The position numbers were made by a program, and so were the translations under genes. The notes below the pieces were generated by a model. The model ran no database searches and was not told the origin of the DNA. It worked only from the letters and a program-made list of their open reading frames with translations. Below are positions 56,948 through 64,000 of a DNA stretch of 64,000 nucleotides, in pieces. The stretch is from Xanthomonas translucens pv. cerealis (GTDB lineage Bacteria > Pseudomonadota > Gammaproteobacteria > Xanthomonadales > Xanthomonadaceae): the NCBI RefSeq assembly GCF_006838285.1, contig NZ_CP038228.1:434001-498000 (forward strand). The letters are read 5' to 3'. The first letter of the stretch is position 1. Every line of letters begins with the position of its first letter.

Positions 56948-58035
56948 AACTTGCTCCGACTCTCACTCTGAGGTGCTAGGCCAGAGATCCTGAGTGAATA
57001 GGCCTGAACCGCGGATATGGCTGTGCTGAGTTGGGTCTCGTCGAATTGGAAGAGGCCTGCACTGGCCATGGCGCGCATGAATGCATCCACTTCACGTGAG
57101 ATCAGGTCTCGATACACCTGTGTTTGAAGTTCTGAGCTACCAAGGATGGCTCCAAGCCGCAGCGCGCGCTGGCTGTTCCTAACCAAGAGCGGATCAAGTT
57201 TTGTCATGCTTCCATTGAACGCACCTCCGCGGTCCTCAACTAATTGTGGGGGTTGTGGCGAACTGCCAGAGGTGCTGACCTGAGTAAGAACGGCAGCTGC
57301 AGAAACGACCGCGACCATTAGATAGACCACTGCTGTAACCGCGGCGCCAGCTGTCACGGCTGCGACACAAACGGTCACAGTTGTGCAGAACATCGGTGTG
57401 ACGCGACCAGGGGAGGTCAGGTGGTAGAGCGCTGCCAAGTCATCTTCGGTCGGGGTGCCAGCGGTGTGGGTGACTAGCTCCAGAAGTGCCTGGTCTTGGT
57501 CGTTTTGCGTGACCATTCCTTCTGATCGAAGAATCTTGGCAATTTCATCGTAGTTCCCTTGCAGCGCAGTCGCGATTCGGTTTGTCAGTACCGACGTCTC
57601 GGGCTGCTCGAAGAGCCCTGCTGCCTTAAAGAGTGTGATTGCGCCATCCCAGTCTGAATTCTCTAACGTCTGCCGAACAGCTGGGTCGCTTGCGCAGGCG
57701 AGCATTCTGGTGACTTCGCTATTGAGTATCCTGTCAGAGCCGTCGAGCCCATGGGATCGAAGGAATTTCTCTGGGGACGCACGGAACAGGGTCGACTCTT
57801 CGCTAGAGGTCAATACGCGATCAACGACTTGCGCGACTCGTGCCAACTCCGCCCACGAATCAGCTGGAAGGCCAGTCTGCGACAGCGGAAGCATGAATTT
57901 CGCTGCCGCTTGGCCCCCGTCGGCCTGAACGCTTAGTGGGGTTCCGTAGAGCCTTTCAGAGCTGGCGCCGCTAGCGGTGGCTGTGGCAGCTGCTGGGGCA
58001 ACCAGGGCAGCCTGTATGAATTTCCTTCTCTTCAT
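56944..58035 (-). CDS. Tat-signal protein with Cys-flanked hydrophobic segment, possible substrate
   Basis: 363 residues. A twin-arginine signal (MKRRKFIQAALVAPAAATAT) is followed by a helical region (~50-210) without a known fold. A very hydrophobic Ala/Val segment (~218-251, CVAAVTAGAAVTAVVYLMVA) begins next to Cys217 and Cys223 (MFCTTVTVC) and ends in a Ser/Thr linker; a helical C-terminal part follows. Cys113 is the only other Cys seen. It is coupled to the radical SAM gene by ATGA and is the plausible substrate or the exported effector. No family recognised. Confidence 0.72.
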   Translation of the reverse strand: MKRRKFIQAALVAPAAATATASGASSERLYGTPLSVQADGGQAAAKFMLPLSQTGLPADSWAELARVAQVVDRVLTSSEESTLFRASPEKFLRSHGLDGSDRILNSEVTRMLACASDPAVRQTLENSDWDGAITLFKAAGLFEQPETSVLTNRIATALQGNYDEIAKILRSEGMVTQNDQDQALLELVTHTAGTPTEDDLAALYHLTSPGRVTPMFCTTVTVCVAAVTAGAAVTAVVYLMVAVVSAAAVLTQVSTSGSSPQPPQLVEDRGGAFNGSMTKLDPLLVRNSQRALRLGAILGSSELQTQVYRDLISREVDAFMRAMASAGLFQFDETQLSTAISAVQAYSLRISGLAPQSESRSKL

Positions 58036-59099
58036 GTGGTCTCTTCTTCCTTGTTTAGGGTAGGTGAAATTTTTTTGCTCGAAACTTCCAAGGCTCGCTT
58101 CAGGTAGAACCTTGTCATGACCTCCGGCGCAAGCTGCTGATAACGGGATAACACTGCGCGCTTTACCTCGTCATCTTTATGGAGGATTGCGCAGGCTTGG
58201 CATATATGGACTACGCCATCAAGGATCTTGGCAGATTCCTTGCCTAGAACACTTTCAATGATCGCGTATGGGCCGTCCGTGTGTATCCAGAATTTTAGGA
58301 AGTCTTGAGACTGGCTGTAGTAGAGTGCATCCATATTGCTGCCATCACAACGACCAAGGCGCATCTCTGGAATATGCTCGAGTGTCAACCCGCAGCACGC
58401 GGACAGGTTGTCGTGAGGGGTGACAACGACGTTTGAGAAGATCTGGTCGCAGCCATTTCTCAAGCTTTCGTGGTCGATTTCCTGGCCGCGCTCGTCGGCA
58501 TCGTTGTGAAAGGGCATCCAACTGTTGGACTGAATGCGTAGAAATCCCTCCCTGAGTAACTTCTGTACACGCGGATCCGACGCAAGGTGGCGATAGTGCC
58601 TGTTTTTTTCTTCATCAGCCTCGACGGTGATCAGTGTCGGAATCATGCAGCCGGTAACCGCTTGGGCCGCGTTGATGACGCAATCCTGAGAGACAAATTC
58701 CTGATGATCTTTTCCGGTGCTGATGTTGAGTTCTGAGAGGCGTGAAGCAGCCAGCTTTGAGGCAACATGATTGGCAGATCGTTCTGTCTTACCCCAGGAG
58801 CCGTTCGATACAATGCGTGTCAAGAGCCCTAAGCTCGTACACAAAGCAACGGCTTCATAGAGGTCCTCTTTCAGAAGAGTAGCCTCGCCACCGCTGAATA
58901 CAACTATCTTGAGGTTCTGAAACTTGCTCTTGGCTTCCTTGATGCGATCCAGGAGCGCTTCACGCTCGAGCCTTCCTACGACTTTGGGACTTGATTCGAA
59001 ACAGCATTGCCTGCATGCAGCGGTGCAAGTATATGTGCACAAAATCGTCAAAGTCTGCGGATCAATCAAGCGAGCGTGATAAGCCTTTGCCTCATTCAT
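58032..59099 (-). CDS. Radical SAM enzyme with extra C-terminal cysteines
   Basis: 355 residues. The cluster motif is CTAACRQC (Cys25, Cys29, Cys32; C-X3-C-X2-C), with VFSGGEATLLKEDL for SAM binding. Additional Cys late in the protein (NGCDQIF, LSACCGL, GRCDG, HICQACAI) suggest a second, SPASM-like cluster. Such enzymes typically modify ribosomal peptides or proteins. It is first in its cassette, with AGGAG before the start and a near-consensus promoter. Codon use and GC differ from neighbours, pointing to transfer. I could not name the subfamily. Confidence 0.82.
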   Translation of the reverse strand: MNEAKAYHARLIDPQTLTILCTYTCTAACRQCCFESSPKVVGRLEREALLDRIKEAKSKFQNLKIVVFSGGEATLLKEDLYEAVALCTSLGLLTRIVSNGSWGKTERSANHVASKLAASRLSELNISTGKDHQEFVSQDCVINAAQAVTGCMIPTLITVEADEEKNRHYRHLASDPRVQKLLREGFLRIQSNSWMPFHNDADERGQEIDHESLRNGCDQIFSNVVVTPHDNLSACCGLTLEHIPEMRLGRCDGSNMDALYYSQSQDFLKFWIHTDGPYAIIESVLGKESAKILDGVVHICQACAILHKDDEVKRAVLSRYQQLAPEVMTRFYLKRALEVSSKKISPTLNKEEETT

Positions 59100-59149
59100 G
59101 AGATTTCTACTCCTTTGCTATGAGATTCCATTTCTTTAGCGTTCGATTT

Positions 59150-59178
59150 TTTTTAGCATTGGGTTGCGTCGTTGTCAA
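59150..59178 (-). promoter_or_regulatory. Near-consensus promoter of the radical SAM cassette
   Basis: On the minus strand TTGACA, a 17-bp spacer and TAAAAA, about 50 bp upstream of the radical SAM start. The further upstream stretch 59179-59441 shows no gene I can support. Confidence 0.75.
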
Positions 59179-59441
59179 GTTTGCCGAGCGCGATAGAGAG
59201 ACGCTGATCATGGAGTCGAACTGGGCGGTGATCCTGAGTGTCCGGGCCGGGACGTCTTTGGGTCAGCGATTGACAGTGGTTACCGACTGTTTTCGGGCGC
59301 TCCGGTCCTCGCCAGTAACACGTCTCGGCGCGTCGGCCGGCGATACTGCTCGAATCCGGCGCATGATCGGCAACCATCGCCGACGTCTGCTGTTTTATCG
59401 GTCGATTCCGGTCTTGAGGAGGGGGTCATCTTCCTTCTCCG

Positions 59442-59494
59442 CGACCCCGACCCCGACCCCGAACCCCGAACCCCGAACCCCGAACCCCGAACCC
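59442..59494. repeat. Tandem GACCCC and GAACCCC units
   Basis: Three 6-bp GACCCC units run into about five 7-bp GAACCCC units just before the ribF promoter. It resembles the other heptamer arrays in unit length and position but with another unit; no inverted partner was found nearby. Confidence 0.85.
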
Positions 59495-59504
59495 GCCCCT
59501 CAGT

Positions 59505-59559
59505 CGCTATACTCGCCGGTTACGCATCATCATCGACCGGCGCCCCAGCGCCGACGCTT
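59505..59559 (+). promoter_or_regulatory. Promoter and leader of ribF (right copy)
   Basis: GCTATACTCGCCGGTTACGC with -10 TATACT (59508-59513), followed by a leader ending CGCCGACGCTTCGGACCGAG before the ATG. A recognisable -35 is missing. A diverged copy is at 56440-56490. Confidence 0.65.
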
Positions 59560-59570
59560 CGGACCGAGGA

Positions 59571-60587
59571 ATGAGCAGGCTGTTTAGAGACGTCGAGGGC
59601 GGGACCCTGTTCCCGCAGGGAAGCGTGGTCTGCATCGGCGCCTTCGATGGCCTGCACCTTGGCCACCGCGCGCTGGTGCGGCAGGCATCGGCGCGCGCGT
59701 GCGCCGTCGGCGTGCCGGCGGTGGCGTTGAGCTTCGAGCCGCTGCCGCGCGAGTTCTTCGCGCCGGCCGCGCCGCCGCCGCGGCTGACCCTGGCACGGAC
59801 CAAGGTCGAAGGCCTGCAGCAGCTGGGCGCGGACAGCGTGGGCCTGCTGCGCTTCGATCGGCGCCTGTCGTCGATGAGCGCGCAGGATTTCGTGCGGCGC
59901 ACCCTGGTCGATCGGCTGCAGGCGCGCGAGGTGTGGATCGGCCCGGCGTTCCGTTTCGGCCACAAGCGCGGCGGCGACATCGCGCTGCTGCGCGAGATGG
60001 GCGCGCAACTGGGCTTTTCCGCCGGCGAGATCGAGCCGGTGCACCTGCGCGACGAACGCATCTCCAGCACCCGCATCCGCGAATTGCTGGTGGCCGGCGC
60101 ATTCGCGCATGCCGCCGAACTGCTCGGCCGCCCGTACGCGATCGACGGCCGCGTGGTGCGCGGCAAGCAGCTCGGGCGCACCCTCGGCTATCCCACCGCC
60201 AACCTGCGTTTCCCGCGCACCCCGGCGCTGTCGGGCATCTACGCGAGCTGGGTGCACGGGGTGACCGCGCAGCCGTGGCCGGCGGTGTCCAGCTTCGGCA
60301 CGCGGCCGACGGTGCAGGGCGTGGAGCCGCTGCTGGAAGCGCACCTGTTCGATTTCCACGGCGACCTGTACGGGCGCCACATCGCCGTGGAATTCGTCGC
60401 CAAGTTGCGCGACGAAGAAACGTTCTCCGATCTGCCGGCGCTGACCGAACAGATGCACCGCGACGCCGCCCTGGCCCGCCGCCTGCTCGCGTCCGCGCCG
60501 CCGCGCGCGCACGCCGAGGGCGCGGGCCACGCGCACCAGCCCGCGCCTTCGCGCGCGGACTCCCCCATGAAGACCACCGACCGGTAA
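59571..60587 (+). CDS. ribF: Bifunctional riboflavin kinase/FAD synthetase
   Basis: Makes FMN and FAD; 338 residues. The N-terminal nucleotidyltransferase carries CIGAFDGLHLGHRAL and ERISSTRIRELL; the C-terminal kinase has GRTLGYPTANLRFP. A GAGGA ribosome-binding site lies just before ATG 59571. The last ~30 residues (a Pro/Ala/His-rich tail) exceed the usual end. It heads ribF-ileS-lspA. Confidence 0.96.
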   Translation: MSRLFRDVEGGTLFPQGSVVCIGAFDGLHLGHRALVRQASARACAVGVPAVALSFEPLPREFFAPAAPPPRLTLARTKVEGLQQLGADSVGLLRFDRRLSSMSAQDFVRRTLVDRLQAREVWIGPAFRFGHKRGGDIALLREMGAQLGFSAGEIEPVHLRDERISSTRIRELLVAGAFAHAAELLGRPYAIDGRVVRGKQLGRTLGYPTANLRFPRTPALSGIYASWVHGVTAQPWPAVSSFGTRPTVQGVEPLLEAHLFDFHGDLYGRHIAVEFVAKLRDEETFSDLPALTEQMHRDAALARRLLASAPPRAHAEGAGHAHQPAPSRADSPMKTTDR

Positions 60588-60593
60588 ATCCCA

Positions 60594-63425
60594 GTGACCC
60601 AGGACTACAAAGCCACCCTCCATCTGCCGGCGACGGACTTCCCGATGCGCGGCGATCTGCCCAAGCGCGAGCCGGATACGCTGGCCCGCTGGGAGAGCGA
60701 GGGGCTGTACGCGCAGCTGCGCGACAACGCCCAGGGCCGGCCGCTGTTCGTGCTGCACGACGGCCCGCCGTACGCCAACGGCGCGATCCACCTCGGTCAC
60801 GCGGTCAACAAGATCCTCAAGGACATCATCGTCAAGTCCAAGTACCTGGCCGGCTTCGATGCGCCGTACATCCCGGGCTGGGACTGCCATGGCCTGCCGA
60901 TCGAGATCGCGATCGAGAAGAAGTACGGCAAGGTCGGGGTCAAGCTGGATGCGGCGCAGTTCCGGCAGAAATGCCGCGAATACGCCAACGAGCAGATCGA
61001 CATCCAGCGCCGCGATTTCAAGCGCCTGGGCGTGATCGGCGACTGGGACAACCCGTACCGCACGCTGGATTTCCATTTCGAAGCCAACGAGATACGCGCG
61101 CTGGCCAGGATCATCGACAACGGCCACCTGACCCGCGGGGTGAAGCCGGTGCACTGGTGCTTCGATTGCGGCTCGGCGCTGGCCGAGGCGGAGATCGAAT
61201 ACGCCGACAAGCAGTCGCCGACCGTGGACGTGGCCTACGCCGCGCGCGACGGCGCGGCGCTGGCGGCGGCGTTCGGCGTCGCGCTGCCGGACGGCGTCGA
61301 AGTCGCGGTGCCGATCTGGACCACCACGCCGTGGACGCTGCCGGCCTCGCTGGCGGTGTCGCTGGGGCCGGACCTGAGCTACGCCCTGGTCGAAGGCCCG
61401 GCACGCGACGGTCGCCGCCGCTGGCTGGTGCTGGCCGATGCGCTGGCCGAGCGCGCGCTGCAACGCTACGGCGTGAGCGACGTGGTGGTGCACGGCCGCG
61501 TCGCCGGCGCGGCGCTGGAAAACCAGGTGCTGGCGCATCCCTTCTACGACGAGCGCGACATTCCACTGATCCTTGGCGACCATGTGTCCGACGAGGAGGG
61601 CACCGGCGCGGTGCACACCGCCCCCGGGCACGGCCAGGAAGACTATGTGGCGGCCAGGCAGTACGGCCTGATCGATCGCTATGGCGCCGCGCAGATCAAT
61701 CCGATCGATGGCCGCGGCGTGTACCTGCCTTCGACCCCGCCGGCCGACGGTGTGGCGCTGGCCGGGCTGCACATCTGGAAGGCCAACGACACCATCGCCG
61801 AGGTGCTGGCCGCGCGCGGCGTGCTGCTGGCGCACGCGAGCATGGTCCACAGCTACCCGCACTGCTGGCGGCACAAGACCCCGATCGCGTTCCGCGCCAC
61901 CCCGCAGTGGTTCATCTCGATGGAGCAGGCCAGGCTGCGCGCCGATGCGCTGCAGGCGATCGAGGGCGTGCACTGGTATCCGTCCTGGGGCCAGGCGCGC
62001 ATCGCCGGCATGATCGCCGGGCGTCCGGACTGGACCATCTCGCGGCAGCGCACCTGGGGCGTGCCGATCGCGCTGTTCGTGCATCGCGAGACCGGCGAGC
62101 CGCATCCGCGCAGCACCGAGCTGATGCGCCAGGTCGCCGACCGCGTCGAGGAGAGCGGGGTGGACGTGTGGTACACGCTCGACGCCGCCGAACTGCTCGG
62201 CGACGAAGACGCCGACTACGACAAGATCACCGACATCCTCGACGTGTGGTTCGACTCGGGCGTCACCCACGAGACGGTGCTGGCCGAGCGCGGCTTCCCC
62301 AAGCCGGCGGACCTGTACCTGGAAGGCTCGGACCAGCACCGCGGCTGGTTCCAGTCCTCGTTGCTGACTGGCGTGGCCATGGACCAGGCGGCGCCGTACC
62401 GGCAGTGCCTGACCCACGGCTTCACCGTGGACGAGCACGGCCGCAAGATGTCCAAGTCGCTGGGCAACGGCATCGAGCCGCAGGACATCATGAAGACCCT
62501 GGGCGCGGACATCCTGCGCCTGTGGATCGCCTCCAGCGACTACAGCAACGAGATGTCGCTGTCGCAGGAGATCCTCAAGCGCAACTCCGACGCCTACCGG
62601 CGCCTGCGCAACACCGCGCGCTTCCTGCTCGGCAACCTGCACGGCTTCAACCCGGCCGTGCATCTGCGCACCTTGCCGGAACTGGTGGCACTGGACCGCT
62701 GGATCGTGCATCGCGCCTACGAGGTGCAGGAGCAGATCAAGGCCGCCTACGCGCGCTACGACTTCGCCGCGATCGTGCAGGCGCTGCTGAACTTCTGCAG
62801 CGTGGACCTGGGTTCGCTGTACCTGGACGTGACCAAGGACCGTCTGTACACGATGCCGGAGGACTCGCACGGCAGGCGTTCGGCGCAGAGCGCGATGTTC
62901 CATGTCGCCGAAGCGTTCGTGCGCTGGATCGCGCCGATTCTGAGCTTCACCGCCGACGAACTGTGGGGCTACCTGCCCGGCGCGCACGTCGGCAACGTGC
63001 TGTTCGCGACCTGGTACGAAGGCCTGGCGCCGATGCCGGACGATGCGCCGCTGAGCGCGGCCGATTTCGAGCAATTGCTGGCGCTGCGCGAGCAGGTGGC
63101 CAAGGTGCTGGAGCCGATGCGCAGCAACGGCGTCATCGGCGCGGCGCTGGAGGCGGAGATCACCGTCGCCGCCGACGCGGCCACGGCCGCCAAGCTGCAG
63201 CCGCTGCAGGAGGAATTGCGCTTCCTGTTCATCAGCGGCGACGTGGTGGTGCGCGAGGCCAGCACCGACGAGATCTTCGTCAGCGCTCAGGCGACCAGCA
63301 AGCAGAAGTGCGTGCGTTGCTGGCACCACCGCGCTGACGTGGGCGTGGATCCGGCGCACCCGGAACTGTGCGGCCGCTGCGTCGGCAACATCGGCGGACC
63401 GGGCGAGGAGCGCACCTGGTTCTGA
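60594..63425 (+). CDS. ileS: Isoleucine-tRNA ligase
   Basis: Class I aminoacyl-tRNA synthetase of 943 residues, GTG start 6 bp after ribF. HIGH motif in [19 protein letters not shown] in [10 protein letters not shown], editing-domain [14 protein letters not shown], and a C-terminal zinc site (CVRCWHH...CGRCVGN). Confidence 0.97.
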   Translation: MTQDYKATLHLPATDFPMRGDLPKREPDTLARWESEGLYAQLRDNAQGRPLFVLHDGPPYANGAIHLGHAVNKILKDIIVKSKYLAGFDAPYIPGWDCHGLPIEIAIEKKYGKVGVKLDAAQFRQKCREYANEQIDIQRRDFKRLGVIGDWDNPYRTLDFHFEANEIRALARIIDNGHLTRGVKPVHWCFDCGSALAEAEIEYADKQSPTVDVAYAARDGAALAAAFGVALPDGVEVAVPIWTTTPWTLPASLAVSLGPDLSYALVEGPARDGRRRWLVLADALAERALQRYGVSDVVVHGRVAGAALENQVLAHPFYDERDIPLILGDHVSDEEGTGAVHTAPGHGQEDYVAARQYGLIDRYGAAQINPIDGRGVYLPSTPPADGVALAGLHIWKANDTIAEVLAARGVLLAHASMVHSYPHCWRHKTPIAFRATPQWFISMEQARLRADALQAIEGVHWYPSWGQARIAGMIAGRPDWTISRQRTWGVPIALFVHRETGEPHPRSTELMRQVADRVEESGVDVWYTLDAAELLGDEDADYDKITDILDVWFDSGVTHETVLAERGFPKPADLYLEGSDQHRGWFQSSLLTGVAMDQAAPYRQCLTHGFTVDEHGRKMSKSLGNGIEPQDIMKTLGADILRLWIASSDYSNEMSLSQEILKRNSDAYRRLRNTARFLLGNLHGFNPAVHLRTLPELVALDRWIVHRAYEVQEQIKAAYARYDFAAIVQALLNFCSVDLGSLYLDVTKDRLYTMPEDSHGRRSAQSAMFHVAEAFVRWIAPILSFTADELWGYLPGAHVGNVLFATWYEGLAPMPDDAPLSAADFEQLLALREQVAKVLEPMRSNGVIGAALEAEITVAADAATAAKLQPLQEELRFLFISGDVVVREASTDEIFVSAQATSKQKCVRCWHHRADVGVDPAHPELCGRCVGNIGGPGEERTWF

Positions 63426-63534
63426 TCCGCCCCTGTGCGGCAGCGGCGGCGGCGACCCATTCGCCGTCGCCGTCGTGATTTTCGCCGCGTCGCCGTCTTT
63501 CACATCCAACCTTCGCCCGAGCCGGACTCCGCGC

Positions 63535-64000
63535 ATGACCGTACGATCCAAACCCTCCGCCCTGAGCTGGCTGCTGCTGTCCGTGCTGGTGATCGGCCTG
63601 GACCAGTGGAGCAAGGCCTGGGTGCTGTCCAGCCTGCCCGAGTTCACCGCGGTGCCGGTGATCCCCGGCTTCTGGAACTGGTACCGCACCTACAACACCG
63701 GCGCTGCGTTCAGCTTCCTGAGCCATGCCGGCGGGTGGCAGCTGTGGTTCTTCACCGCGCTGGCGGTGGGCATCAGCGCCCTGTTGGCCTGGTGGCTGGC
63801 GCGCACCCCGCGCGGCGACTGGCGCGGCGCCATGCCGTACGCCCTGGTCATCGGCGGCGCGATCGGCAATGTGATCGACCGGCTGATGCATGGCCACGTG
63901 GTCGATTTCATCCAGTGGTACGTGGGCGACCATTACTGGCCCTCGTTCAACATCGCCGACTCGGCGATCGTCGCCGGCGCCGTGGGCATCGCCGTGTTCG
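63535..64000 (+). CDS. lspA: Lipoprotein signal peptidase LspA (partial, runs off the end)
   Basis: Aspartyl protease that removes lipoprotein signal peptides after lipidation. 155 residues are visible ([20 protein letters not shown]...). The catalytic Asp residues are in [10 protein letters not shown] and FNIADSAI. Four hydrophobic helices are evident. The stop lies beyond 64000. Confidence 0.94.
   Translation, partial: MTVRSKPSALSWLLLSVLVIGLDQWSKAWVLSSLPEFTAVPVIPGFWNWYRTYNTGAAFSFLSHAGGWQLWFFTALAVGISALLAWWLARTPRGDWRGAMPYALVIGGAIGNVIDRLMHGHVVDFIQWYVGDHYWPSFNIADSAIVAGAVGIAVF

Noticed and set aside
59100..59441. A short RiPP precursor gene near the radical SAM enzyme
   Set aside because: No small frame with a ribosome-binding site and a leader/core pattern was found on either strand between the promoter and the enzyme or beyond.
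59520..63689. A 1389-codon minus-strand open frame over ribF and ileS
   Set aside because: Antisense shadow of two well-identified genes; composition is His/Gln/Arg/Val-rich as expected of the complement of high-GC coding DNA.

Overview
The window is high-GC chromosomal DNA from a member of the Xanthomonadaceae, most probably a Xanthomonas with an Hrp type III secretion system. The evidence is the gene order (yebC-ruvC-ruvA-kup-ruvB-ybgC-tolQRAB-pal-cpoB-queE-queC; rplU-rpmA-obgE//rpsT//murJ-ribF-ileS-lspA), the protein sequences, and a perfect plant-inducible-promoter (PIP) box in front of a candidate effector. No phage, integrase, plasmid or intact insertion sequence was seen.

Layout. 1-5508: Holliday-junction genes with a KUP potassium transporter between ruvA and ruvB. 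5567-11178: the Tol-Pal envelope system. 11225-12749: queuosine precursor genes, then tRNA-Lys. 12888-18582: a looser stretch with gene remnants, a Tat-exported SGNH hydrolase, recQ preceded by a decayed gene, and dps. 18677-22801: hrpA. 23145-28745: on the minus strand, a divergent CLC channel and a complete pqqABCDE operon. 28981-30111: a candidate type III effector under a PIP box. 30215-33964: relA and a TPR-like membrane protein. 34165-38719: a compact minus-strand cluster (SPFH protein, ribbon-helix-helix protein, DUF4177, alpha/beta hydrolase, broken PH-like gene, VanY-type peptidase, secreted protein). 38970-40737: a Rieske oxygenase overlapping a NeuD-type acyltransferase. 41001-51979: metabolic and repair genes (purT, leucyltransferase, EF-hand protein, thioesterases, copper chaperone, uvrA). 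52274-64000: the ribosomal/obgE and murJ-ribF-ileS-lspA clusters.

Three things stand out. (1) Between murJ and ribF sits a three-gene, translationally coupled cassette of clearly lower GC: a radical SAM enzyme, a Tat-signal protein with a Cys-flanked hydrophobic segment, and a small PH-like membrane protein. It has its own near-consensus promoter and lies between two diverged copies of the ribF promoter/leader, so it looks acquired and may be an undescribed protein- or peptide-modification system. (2) An unrecognised protein beside the pqq operon carries a perfect PIP box and effector-like composition. (3) The intergenic regions are colonised by elements whose two arms are tandem 7-mers (GGGGACC, GGGACTC or GGGAATC type) in inverted orientation; in places they supply coding sequence to ruvB and ybgC. 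Two larger elements also carry a long palindrome, a terminator-like hairpin and a conserved core of about 40 bp.

All readings are by eye. Family names come from recognisable motifs; no database or folding computation was run.
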